Assembly: GCF_002260525.1 (NCBI RefSeq)
Contig: NZ_MRYI01000018.1
Coordinates: 1-64,000 of the forward strand
Source: Hahella sp. CCB-MM4
GTDB taxonomy: Bacteria > Pseudomonadota > Gammaproteobacteria > Pseudomonadales > Oleiphilaceae
Direction: 5' to 3'
DNA: 64,000 bases
Part shown: positions 27,401-33,968 of the stretch, piece by piece
Position numbering within the stretch: position 1 is the stretch's first letter
Layout of the letters: each line of letters opens with the position of its first letter
The notes under the pieces: generated by a model
The model's database searches: none
Told to the model about the DNA's origin: nothing
Seen by the model: only the letters and a program-made list of their open reading frames with translations
Translations under genes and position numbers: made by a program

Positions 27401-30400
27401 TGTCGCTGATGGTCGGCGCAATATTGTCCACTGTGGCGTTGGTTGTGTCTGCCGTCGTACCGCTCACGCCGTCTGTGTCCGTTGCAGTTACGGATACATT
27501 TCGGTTGGTATTGTCCACCGATCCCGATACCAGGGTATAAGTCGCCGTCCAGGTATTACTGGAATTGCTGGCGGCAACCGTTGAGCCACCACCAAATTGT
27601 GAGAAATCAACCGTGACACTGGTGATATCGCCGTTATTGTCACCGGCCCCGGTATCATTCCAGCTTGCTGTCACCGTGTCACCGATAATATAAGCGCCGC
27701 CGGTACCGGAGGCTCCCGAAATGCTGATGTTTCCAGCGGTGATGGTCGGCGGCACAATACTCAAGGTCACATCATTGCCAGTGCTTCCGAGGTAACTGAC
27801 AGTTAGGGGCTTGCCATTCAGAGTGGTCGTTGCATCCCCTTCCGACAACCCGTTAAAGGTGCTGCTGACGGAATCACTGGCATCGTTGTTGATGATGACA
27901 AAACTGTCGCCACCACTGCCACTATGGCTACCGATTACACTGAGAGTCCCCCCTAGTGTAACGGTGCCGCTGACATCATATTGATCATATGTCGTGCCTG
28001 CAGTGGTGCCGTTAATGCGGGCAACCAGGGTACCGCCGGAATTGAGTGTAAAACCGGATGCCAGTGTCATCGTCCCGGGCGAAGACCCAACCTGAATCGT
28101 ACCGCCGGAGTTGACGACCACGAGACTGGCAAAAACACCAGCCCCTTCCAGGGTTGCCCCGCTGGAAACCGTGACCAGACTGGAAACCGTACCACTGACA
28201 GCAACAGTACCCGCCGATACATTGAACAAACCTGAATTGGAGTTGGTGCCCGACAGCGTTAATGTGCCCGCACCGGCTTTGGTTGGGCTACCGGTACCGC
28301 TCATCACTCCTGAGAGAGTCACCGCGTTGGCGTTGGTAATGGTGCCGTTGCTGGATCCTATGCTGATGGCGTTATCAATAGTGCCGGTACCGGTCACCGT
28401 GAGGTTACCGCCATTCAATGTGATAGTGCCGGAACCGATGTTTGTATCACCGGCAATGCTGACACCACCCGCTGTTACATTCGTTCCTCCGGTCTGGGTT
28501 TGCGTACCGGATAACGTCAACGTACCTGCGCCGGATTTGGTCAATGTTCCGGAACCGCTGATGACGCCGGAAAGCGATATATCATTAGCATTACTGACCG
28601 TACCGCCACTGGACATAGTGACATTATTATCAATGGTGACACTGGAGCCGGTCACTGTCAGGGTGCCATTGGTAAAGATCACTTCTCCCGACCCCAGATT
28701 GCTGTCATCGGCAATGACGATTTGACCGGCCTTAATCGTGGTCGTACCGGTCCAGGTGTTGGTTCCGGTCAGGGACAATTTACTGGCAACAGTTTTGGTC
28801 AGGTTCCCACTGCCGGATACCACCCCTGTCAGAATCAGAGAATAGTTTCCGCCGCCACCGTAGATATCAAATGAACCGCCACTGGCACCCATGGCGAAGT
28901 TATTATCGATGGTGGTCGAGGTTCCACTGGAGCCATTGGAGGCAAAATTGCCGCCATCAAGAGTAATGGTGCCTGACGGAAATACATCGTCGTTATCGGT
29001 CCATACAGTACCCGAGGTGATGGTAATGCCGGCGCTGGAAGACGCTTCATTGCCGGTATTGGTGAACTGCAGCTCGCCGGACCCGCTCACAGTCAGATTC
29101 TGGCTGCCCGACATCAGGCCTGACAGGACAAGATTGGTACTGTGGTTTATCGTGCTATCCGCGGCCACATTGAAGGCATTGTTTATCGTACCGCTGCTGG
29201 TAGCAGAGAGAGTACCGCCGTTAAATATCAGCTGACCACTACCCAGGTTACTATCACCCGCCACACTCACCGTTCCGCCGGTGAAAGTCGTCGTGCCACT
29301 GTATGACTGAGATCCCGTTAACGTCACCGTGCCGTCACTGGTTTTGGCAAGCGCTCCGGTTCCACCGAATGCCGTACTGATACTGGCGGTATCCCCGGTG
29401 TCGTTATCCAGTGTCAAGGTCACACCGCCACCTAATGACAGGCTGCCTCCGGACAATGTCATACCTGTCGCCTCACCCAGATCCAGAGTCAGGCTTTCAC
29501 TCAAACTCGAAGCAGAACTTGCTGATACCGTTTGTCCCGCGAGGCTACTGTCGACGATCAGGGTCTGAGTGCCAGAGCCGTCCGCTGCCGCGATGGCAAT
29601 GGCTTCACTGAAACTCACGCCATCGGTGGCATCGATACTGGCGGTGTCGGTGGTATTTGTGATGTAGATGGTATCAGAGGTGACCGTGACATCGGCCGTA
29701 TCTGTACTGGTACCGTCACTCAATGTAAAACGAACCGTTGCATCCCCCGCCGGTGTATCGTTGCGATAGGTGATACGCCGGGTGACATCCTGCACCAATG
29801 CGGTGGTGGCCGCCGTACTGGAACTATTGAAAGTAATCGTCAGTACACCATTGGTATTGGTGAAGCTGGCAAAAGTCTGACCCGCATCCTGCAGGTCACT
29901 TCCGTTGACGGTGAATAACGCACCTGATGTGTCAAACCCAAATACATCACTGGTGACGGCACTGGGACGTTGCACTGTTAACGACCCTCCGGAATAATCA
30001 CCATTGCCGCCGTTTAACGCATCCAGTTCAGTATCGCTGACAGTCGCATCACCTCCGGAATCCAGGGTCACAGTGCTACCTACGCCAGCCCAGGCGACGC
30101 TGTCGCTATCCAGGTTGGATATTGAAGGTGCGGTGTTCGGTGCTTGCTTGTTGTCAACCGTAAACGACTTGACTCCCATTACCTCGTATACGGCAGGGCT
30201 ACATCCGCTACCATTTACTTTAAAGTGGGTAATTTGGACTCCGCTAAGGTTTGTTAATGTTGCAGAGTTCGTATATCCACTCCAGGTTATGGTGTCTGTA
30301 ACAGTTCCACCGCCAGCCTTATAACCGACAATAGATCCACCACTACAGCTATAACCTCCATTTGCAGAATAGACCAGTGCAGTCAACTCAAAAGAATAAA

Positions 30401-31379
30401 CATTAACGTTATCAGCAGAAAAAACCAGAGCACCCGATGTGTCACCATCATTACTGGAACTTGTCTGGTATGACAAATAAAAACCACCCTCAGCGCGACC
30501 AGCACTATAAGCATATACATTTTCAGCTGAACCACTAGCCTCACCTGTAAAAACGAGATCTCCATCTGAGGATGTATGCGAAGAGCTTGAGTTATAACAA
30601 CTACTCGTACAAAAATTACTTGTAACATACTGCTCTGGCGCTAAAACCGATGAGAAGTCCTTCAACGCGATTTCATCGAATGGTTGCTGTGCTTCGATTT
30701 GTCCATGCTGGATTTCCAGATCCCAATCCCCACCCAGATTCTCAGCCCCGGTTAAGTCGTTGGAAGCAGCCACATCCACATGGGTATTGCCGGAAATGAG
30801 TTCGAGCAGGGCTTCGCCTTTCTCTCCGCTGGCAAGATCACAGCCATAAAATAAGAGGTCCCCTCCCTCACGTATGGCATGGTTCAAGGCATTAAACAGA
30901 GTAATTTCATCATGGAGTTTTTCTGCGGTCAGAGTGTCACGGCCCAGCATCACCTGCCCGTCACTGGCATGGGAGACAATATGAACAGCGGCCAGATCAG
31001 AGTAGTGTGACAATACCTTTTTCAATTGCTCCAGTCCGGACTCACCAGGATCAATCTCAACCATCTGGACGCCCGGTTTCAGTCCCTTATAGAGCGCACT
31101 CCTGTCTTTCACCGCGCCGTCGAGAATGACCAGTTCATTCACGGTTTGCCCCTGGAATAATTCCAGCGTCCCGGTCTCCCCTGACTTTTCATGCTGTGGC
31201 TTAGGTTTGACGCTCCCCTGAGACGGATGACGCGCCAATTCCTTCACCAATACCGAGCGAGGTTTTCCATAACCACCATAGCCGGCAGAACGAAGGTAAC
31301 TGCCTCCGTATCCGGTACCTGCCAATGCGCTCATAGGTAACAAAAAAGTCAACAGCCCATTGAACACCCTGTTATTCAT
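20904..31379 (-). CDS. Giant secreted adhesin-like protein with internal GlyGly-CTERM-like signal and C-terminal beta-barrel
   Basis: This protein has 3491 residues. Order: signal peptide (about 1-20); DUF4347 (about 80-250, with HIVSHASDG and LFYGCDLASG); bulk region; autotransporter-type passenger repeats (about 660-1205); three Ig-like units of about 110 residues (1212-1542); four of 99 (1544-1942); a Big_5-like domain (1943-2057); five tandem-95 units (2058-2545); a putative-Ig domain; calcium-binding-type DxDGDG repeats; Calx-beta-like and PKD-like domains; a choice-of-anchor-U-like region with FDFEIHELPTIGQ; then GGGSGGG (3250-3256), a hydrophobic helix and RSR (3275-3277). Unusually the chain continues: a second hydrophobic stretch (3282-3293), an SQA cleavage-like site (3300) and a 191-residue barrel ending in YRF. 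GAGGT lies seven bases before the ATG. The sulfotransferase gene ends 9 bases upstream. Likely a surface adhesin; binding target unknown. Confidence 0.85.
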   Translation of the reverse strand: MNNRVFNGLLTFLLPMSALAGTGYGGSYLRSAGYGGYGKPRSVLVKELARHPSQGSVKPKPQHEKSGETGTLELFQGQTVNELVILDGAVKDRSALYKGLKPGVQMVEIDPGESGLEQLKKVLSHYSDLAAVHIVSHASDGQVMLGRDTLTAEKLHDEITLFNALNHAIREGGDLLFYGCDLASGEKGEALLELISGNTHVDVAASNDLTGAENLGGDWDLEIQHGQIEAQQPFDEIALKDFSSVLAPEQYVTSNFCTSSCYNSSSSHTSSDGDLVFTGEASGSAENVYAYSAGRAEGGFYLSYQTSSSNDGDTSGALVFSADNVNVYSFELTALVYSANGGYSCSGGSIVGYKAGGGTVTDTITWSGYTNSATLTNLSGVQITHFKVNGSGCSPAVYEVMGVKSFTVDNKQAPNTAPSISNLDSDSVAWAGVGSTVTLDSGGDATVSDTELDALNGGNGDYSGGSLTVQRPSAVTSDVFGFDTSGALFTVNGSDLQDAGQTFASFTNTNGVLTITFNSSSTAATTALVQDVTRRITYRNDTPAGDATVRFTLSDGTSTDTADVTVTSDTIYITNTTDTASIDATDGVSFSEAIAIAAADGSGTQTLIVDSSLAGQTVSASSASSLSESLTLDLGEATGMTLSGGSLSLGGGVTLTLDNDTGDTASISTAFGGTGALAKTSDGTVTLTGSQSYSGTTTFTGGTVSVAGDSNLGSGQLIFNGGTLSATSSGTINNAFNVAADSTINHSTNLVLSGLMSGSQNLTVSGSGELQFTNTGNEASSSAGITITSGTVWTDNDDVFPSGTITLDGGNFASNGSSGTSTTIDNNFAMGASGGSFDIYGGGGNYSLILTGVVSGSGNLTKTVASKLSLTGTNTWTGTTTIKAGQIVIADDSNLGSGEVIFTNGTLTVTGSSVTIDNNVTMSSGGTVSNANDISLSGVISGSGTLTKSGAGTLTLSGTQTQTGGTNVTAGGVSIAGDTNIGSGTITLNGGNLTVTGTGTIDNAISIGSSNGTITNANAVTLSGVMSGTGSPTKAGAGTLTLSGTNSNSGLFNVSAGTVAVSGTVSSLVTVSSGATLEGAGVFASLVVVNSGGTIQVGSSPGTMTLASGFTLNSGGTLVARINGTTAGTTYDQYDVSGTVTLGGTLSVIGSHSGSGGDSFVIINNDASDSVSSTFNGLSEGDATTTLNGKPLTVSYLGSTGNDVTLSIVPPTITAGNISISGASGTGGAYIIGDTVTASWNDTGAGDNNGDITSVTVDFSQFGGGSTVAASNSSNTWTATYTLVSGSVDNTNRNVSVTATDTDGVSGTTADTTNATVDNIAPTISDSNLSITGSSGTSGTYIIGDTVTATWNDTSGGDNNTDTISGVTVDFSSFGGGASVAASNSSDTWTATYTITSGAIDSSNLNVSATATDNAGNTNLANDSTNATVDNQAPTVTDANISISGASGTGGTYIVGDTVIATWNDTGGGDNNSDTISSVTVNFSSFGGGSAVAASNSSDTWTATYTITAGSIEASNLNVSVTATDNGGNATTTSDGTNATVDNQAPSGHSVSFDDSTINSTEASSQSFTFASGEVGADYSYSISSSGGGTNVTGSGTLATATDQITGLDLSGLGDGTLTLSVTLTDSTGNSASAVTDTATLDTIAASGHSVAFDDSSINSTEASSQSFTFTGGEIGADYSYTISSSGGGTNVTGSGTLATATDQISSLDLSGLGDGTLTLSVVVTDTAGNAASAVTDTATLDTTAASGHSVSFDDTAVNSSEASSQSFTFAAGEVGADFSYTISSSGGGTNVTGSGTLATATDQVTGLDLSGLGDGTLTLSVVVTDSFGNAATAVTDTATLDTTAPSGQSVSFDDATINGTEASSQSFTFAGGEVGADYDYTISSSGGGTDVTGSGTLATATDQITGINISGLSDGTLTLSVVLTDTAGNAATAVTDTAALDSVAPTLSSSSPADGSTTARYDTDLTLTFNESVAAGSSGDLAIAVYDADDDSLVESNDSDSAQVNISGTVLTVSLVANLDASHSYYVQVGADAVEDSSGNSYAGISDTTTLNFTTTNLAPTATNDSSSTNEDNAVAISVLDNDSDEDGSLNAASVTVTSGPSNGSTSVNTGTGVVTYTPDSDFNGSDSFTYTVEDNNSLASSAATVTITVNAVNDAPVAVADLASTAEDTAVSIDVASNDTDVDSGDAVDSSTITIVTGPADGSAIVNSGQVDYTPDADFNGSDSFTYTIEDGNGATSNTATVTINVTSVNDLPVATDDSATVDEDDSVVIDVVSNDSDVDGTVDATTVTVQTDAGSGSTSVDSVTGEITYTPSADFNGSDTFTYTVKDDSDGTSNAATVTITINSVNDAPVAVDDTATLLEDVAHTINVLGNDSDVDGTLDASTVEVVTAPDSGGTSVNTTTGAIIYTPDSDFNGEDSLTYRVQDDQGEWSAEATVTLTVQSVNDAPLANADSYSLNEDTPTVLDILDNDSDVDGTIDVTSISILTDVSDGSLSDNGDGTLTYTPDANFYGSDSFTYMVADDSGDDSDVVTVTITVNPVNDAPTISGTPTASLVQGENYSFTPTLDDVEGDTLSVSAANLPSWLSLNTDTGAITGTASVAGTFSSIVLTVTDGSSNTALAAFSIEVELDTDGDGEADSVDTDDDNDGMSDEYELNVGLDPLDSSDADGDLDGDTISNYQESVDGTDPTDEEDYVDTTAPVVVAPDELVLDAVALYTPVTVRQLLDLPASATDAQVASIMAVLASDNVDGDSCCNTQVQALLNGSVLLPPGRNLVTYRAVDHKGNVGTALQVVNIRPLVSVNKDQVSVEGATVLFKVILNGQSPFYPLTIPYVIGSNSTADSSDHDLVNGSVTLTKPANIGQTEASVSINLISDGVSESDEILIVKLDDRTTNAEDLANGYNESDPDIYDINSGAKTFHKITIVERNVAPEVSLQLTQGGTGTIQVTKGGGPVTIKATIVDPNVSDTHRYNWAASDGSLVDTDGNLTNRNLVFSPSGLSVGRYMGQVTVTDSAGATDTARLYFRVVQALPVLQSDVDSDGDGTSDADEGTADTDDDGIPEYLDNIDATNVLPEVASETASYLVECDPGVRCRLGQFALLGNSGGARLDDDDIEEQDDLSSDRLFDNVGGLFDFEIHELPTIGQSVSVVLPQQAAIPANSIYRKFQNGEWMTFVEDDNNLLHSAAGNPGYCPPPGDDSWEVGLITGYYCVQLTIEDGGPNDADGLANGSVEDPGGVSVDSRTSSTITSTGGGSGGGAVHWVTLLTMFVGLMLLNRSRYGKGTTLALFLMVGMLPAPKSQAWEWDAVKDKVYLELGAYRASGSQDASSFSSGLESADIDVTLNTYDTTRLAFHLVAGYQYQDMMALEIGFLDLGDVDVDLDALSPSDEELSQAVEKHYPVSGNGWTVANRFLWDVHPQVTLSGEVGLFLWDGDIQLSGADINPDLDGGTDPLLGLGAGYQVMDNIDVLLRIKRVFMDHQHVDLLGIGGAYRF
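21549..21632 (-). other. Internal GlyGly-CTERM-like sorting signal in the giant protein
   Basis: Codons 3250-3277 give GGGSGGG, then AVHWVTLLTMFVGLMLL and NRSR: a glycine run, a transmembrane helix and a basic end, the three parts of a GlyGly-CTERM rhombosortase signal. It comes right after the choice-of-anchor-U-like region, as expected for a sorting signal. GlyGly-CTERM signals normally end the protein; here 214 residues follow. Confidence 0.7.
23745..25206 (-). repeat. Array of five tandem-95-type repeats in the giant gene
   Basis: Five units of about 98 residues begin AP(T/V)A..D and contain DNDSDEDG, GSTSVNTGTGVVTYTPDSDF and NGSDSFTYTVED, the pattern of Ig_17/cadherin-like 'tandem-95' domains common in large bacterial surface proteins. 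Confidence 0.85.
25555..26749 (-). repeat. Array of four ~99-residue near-identical repeats in the giant gene
   Basis: Each unit runs SGHSVSFDD, EASSQSFTF, ISSSGGGTNVTGSGTLATAT, LTLSV, and ends VTDTATLDT. The copies are highly alike at both protein and DNA level, which suggests recent duplication or gene conversion and makes copy number likely to vary between strains. Confidence 0.85.
26755..27745 (-). repeat. Array of three ~110-residue Ig-like repeats in the giant gene
   Basis: Three units share IGDTVTASWNDT, SVTVDFSQFGGG and SSNTWTATYT in the same order. Boundaries are approximate. The units are similar but clearly diverged in sequence, more so than the neighbouring 99-residue array. Confidence 0.8.
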
Positions 31380-31388
31380 AGCATTACC

Positions 31389-32228
31389 TCAAGCCCCTTC
31401 AGCCGGAATCGCTTTTTTGGGGGCAATTATGTGTGCAGCCGTTCCTTTGGTGTCCTGCCAGAAATCCATTTCCTGATATTTGTTGAATAGGTCCGGAGGG
31501 AGAATTGAGCGTCTGGGGTTGAAAGAAACCTTGCGCTTGACCGTATGCAGGCCGCGTACGCCTAAATTCGTATCAAACTCACCTTCTTCGTACTCAACAT
31601 TATCGAAATCATGGTCGAAGCATCGCTCTTCAAGGAAGCCATAGAGTAGTTCGAGGGTTTTATGGGGATGCTGGGTCAGCAAGTCATAGTCAACCAGTAA
31701 AAGCCGGTGGGAATATTCGCCGTAATAGGCTTCCTTCAAAGCTGTCCAGGCACTGCCCACGGTTCCCGTCGCACTCATTTGTGTTTCACATCGGGAGTAC
31801 ACGGTAAGCCGGCTTGCAGGCGAATACATCTTGCTGTAATCGAATGGGTTCTTGCGGTAGATACACTCAAAACTGTCCGCGATCCAGGCCGGATTACGGA
31901 CACAACAAATCACTTTAAAGTCGTCAAAGAGTTCCACCAACTGGTGCATTCTCGCGGTCCAGTGGCGGTTGGTATCAAAGATGACACTCTTGTCTTCATA
32001 CTGCCGGTAATAGGCATCAAAGACGGAACGGCAAATGTCCTTTCGCCGGGGTTCGTCAAAGAAAGTATAAAATTCGCTGCCCGCCCCCATCAGTTCAAGG
32101 TTGGACTGCATCAGGGCAGCGACGGGACTGCTCATTGCCGCATGAAAACGCGGATTCTGTCGAAGGATACCCGCTAACAGAGTGGACCCTGAGCGGGGAA
32201 GCCCGGAGATAAAATGAAATCTCGACAT
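31389..32228 (-). CDS. Sulfotransferase family protein
   Basis: Sulfotransferases move sulfate from PAPS to hydroxyls or amines of sugars, peptides or small molecules. The PAPS 5'-phosphosulfate loop FISGLPRSGSTLLAGIL is at residues 5-21 of the chosen start (ATG at 32228), and the 3'-phosphate motif VICCVRNPAWIADSFE near residue 105 is clear. The 279 residues have no membrane segment, so it is cytoplasmic. Its stop is 9 bases before the giant gene, indicating one transcript. The acceptor is unknown; the giant protein or the tail-collar protein are candidates by context. Confidence 0.85.
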   Translation of the reverse strand: MSRFHFISGLPRSGSTLLAGILRQNPRFHAAMSSPVAALMQSNLELMGAGSEFYTFFDEPRRKDICRSVFDAYYRQYEDKSVIFDTNRHWTARMHQLVELFDDFKVICCVRNPAWIADSFECIYRKNPFDYSKMYSPASRLTVYSRCETQMSATGTVGSAWTALKEAYYGEYSHRLLLVDYDLLTQHPHKTLELLYGFLEERCFDHDFDNVEYEEGEFDTNLGVRGLHTVKRKVSFNPRRSILPPDLFNKYQEMDFWQDTKGTAAHIIAPKKAIPAEGA

Positions 32229-32328
32229 CAATAACGCATCCTTGGGGAACCAGCCCCATTGCATTTCCCTGCCCCCAGCCGCAGTTCCGGACACGGGGAA
32301 AAGGGAGCCATAACGGCCCCCATATTTC

Positions 32329-32970
32329 TCAATTTCGGGGAGGATAAACGCCTTCCATCGTAATGCAGAAATTCGTTATCTGAACCGGCTGCACAATGGA
32401 AAAGGATTGCCCCAACCCGGTATCTGCCAGGACGACGGTACCGCCTGAACCACCTCCCCCACCGGAGACCTGAACGCCTCCCAGATACTCCACTCCCTTG
32501 GTACCGGCATCCGGGCGATAAATATTTTCAGGCTTGTCTTGAGCTCCCCCTGTCGCAACAGTTGTGGCCAGGTAACCACCAGCAAGTGGGCTGCTTGATG
32601 TTGCGTCATCCTTGGACACAGCGACTCCGACCTCTATGCCACCACCAGTGCCACCACCAGAGGGAATAAACGTCGCACTATGGCTGTGCTTGGGTAACTG
32701 TGTTTCTGTAAGTGCAACAAGCTGATGGCCGAGCCTGGTACCTATTGGGTAGTTCTGTAATCCTGGAGCATCCCCCCAGCCGACAGGAGATCTGGCACGC
32801 ATATCGGGCAACTGAAAGGTGATTCGGCCGTCACCGCCGTATATGGTTCCAATCAATGAGTACAATGCCTGGTACTGGCTGATTTGAATCAGTTGCCCCC
32901 CACATACTGCCCAGTCTCTCGGTGCCCAGTTGAATCCGTACATCGTAATTTGACCAATATAGCTTTCCAT
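32329..32970 (-). CDS. Phage-tail-collar (MdpB-like) domain protein
   Basis: The 213-residue protein has the tail-collar/microcystin-dependent-protein pattern: an N-terminal MESYIGQITMYGFNWAPRDW, then YQALYSLIGTIYGGDGRITF and QLPDMRARSPVGWG (about residues 35-68), a middle segment with LPKHSHSATF, and a Gly-rich region ending MEGVYPPRN. Free-standing members occur in many bacteria without any phage and their role is unclear. No other phage gene is near. Its gene stands 2 bases after the formyltransferase-like gene and belongs to the modification operon. It has no signal peptide. Confidence 0.82.
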   Translation of the reverse strand: MESYIGQITMYGFNWAPRDWAVCGGQLIQISQYQALYSLIGTIYGGDGRITFQLPDMRARSPVGWGDAPGLQNYPIGTRLGHQLVALTETQLPKHSHSATFIPSGGGTGGGIEVGVAVSKDDATSSSPLAGGYLATTVATGGAQDKPENIYRPDAGTKGVEYLGGVQVSGGGGGSGGTVVLADTGLGQSFSIVQPVQITNFCITMEGVYPPRN

Positions 32971-32972
32971 CT

Positions 32973-33968
32973 CTATTTCTCCCCACTCTGTGGTTGTTGG
33001 ACTTCCGGTACGGTAAATCGCATCCCCGCGTCTACCCGGAATCTGTTCGCAAACACATTCCCACCGAAAACACCATCGGCAGTTGTCAGCACATCTAACC
33101 TCACAGCCCCATCAGAACACGCCACCAGAACGCCATCCGGTTCTCCCACATGGATAACGGTTCCCGGCTGGGTCCCATAGATCGGAACTGTCATCGCCGT
33201 CGCCTGAATCAACCCCACAGGAACCTGACGCAGATACAAAATCGCCCCGCCGGTCACACCATTGGCAGCACGGGTAAGATCGACGATCTCTTCGGGTGTC
33301 ATCCTCATCCAGTCAATGGCCAGATCTTTCGCTGAAGGATGAGGGGCTAGCGGTTCTGAAAGATTGGAAACCGTCATACTGGGATCTGTTAGCTCCTCGT
33401 TTAAACGAATCTCCGCAGAACTGAGCGTTTCGACAAACCGGCTCATCGCCTCAGGGACCGTATTGGCCACCACATTGATCAGGCTTGTATAGGTATCCAA
33501 GGGATGAATGAGGAACGGGACTCTGGTGACAACGGATCCTTGATCCACTTTTGTCGTCACCCGATGAACACAGAGTTGAGATTCACGTTCAGCGTTTTTT
33601 AACTGCCAAAACAGAGGACATGCGCCTCTATAGGCCGGCAACGGTGACGGGTGGAGATTAAATATTCCCAGCTCCAGCTGTTCAATCAGGCTGGCAGGAA
33701 AAATATGTCCGAAGGCAAAGGCTATTCCCACATTCACTTCCCAGCGAATCAGGGTATCCTTCAGGTTCTCCGGTTCCTTTGCCGGATAGCAGGCACAGGG
33801 AATCTGGTGTTTTTGAAGCTCCGCTGCGAAGTGTTGCTCATCTGCACTATAGGTTCCCGCCAGCACCACACCTCCCAGCATATTTTTTTGCAGAAGGAAT
33901 GAGACCAAAGGGGCCGCAATCTGACTGGAAGTGAATACAACGAATTTCAGGAATCTTGACTCATTCAT
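32973..33968 (-). CDS. Formyltransferase-like protein (Fmt/ArnA N-terminal family)
   Basis: The formyltransferase fold transfers a formyl group from 10-formyl-tetrahydrofolate to an amine. The signature FNLHPSPLPAYRGACPLFW lies at about residues 102-120, with a later TTKVDQGSVV where the family has a catalytic Asp. The C-terminal half (LARAANGVTGGAILYL-like) resembles the Fmt C-terminal barrel. The 331-residue length fits. It is not the housekeeping fmt, since the def/fmt context is absent and the gene lies in a modification operon, so its substrate may be an amino-sugar or amine. The ATG at 33968 overlaps the upstream gene by eight bases. Confidence 0.8.
   Translation of the reverse strand: MNESRFLKFVVFTSSQIAAPLVSFLLQKNMLGGVVLAGTYSADEQHFAAELQKHQIPCACYPAKEPENLKDTLIRWEVNVGIAFAFGHIFPASLIEQLELGIFNLHPSPLPAYRGACPLFWQLKNAERESQLCVHRVTTKVDQGSVVTRVPFLIHPLDTYTSLINVVANTVPEAMSRFVETLSSAEIRLNEELTDPSMTVSNLSEPLAPHPSAKDLAIDWMRMTPEEIVDLTRAANGVTGGAILYLRQVPVGLIQATAMTVPIYGTQPGTVIHVGEPDGVLVACSDGAVRLDVLTTADGVFGGNVFANRFRVDAGMRFTVPEVQQPQSGEK

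Noticed and set aside
21834-30324. Many open frames of 60-200 codons on the plus strand opposite the giant gene
   Set aside because: They follow the repeat structure of the giant gene, have low-complexity Ser/Val/Leu-rich products and lack ribosome-binding sites; they are reading-frame shadows.
20904-31379. Classical type Va autotransporter
   Set aside because: Passenger-type repeats are present, but the C-terminal domain is about 190 residues and OmpA-like, shorter than the 12-strand autotransporter barrel, and is preceded by a sorting signal.
32329-32970. Prophage remnant, suggested by the tail-collar domain
   Set aside because: No other phage gene, integrase or attachment site is near; the gene is in an operon with modification enzymes and free-standing tail-collar proteins are common.
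32973-33968. Housekeeping methionyl-tRNA formyltransferase (fmt)
   Set aside because: The fold matches but the def-fmt-rsmB context is absent and the gene overlaps a PRMT-like gene in a specialised operon; a different acceptor is more likely.
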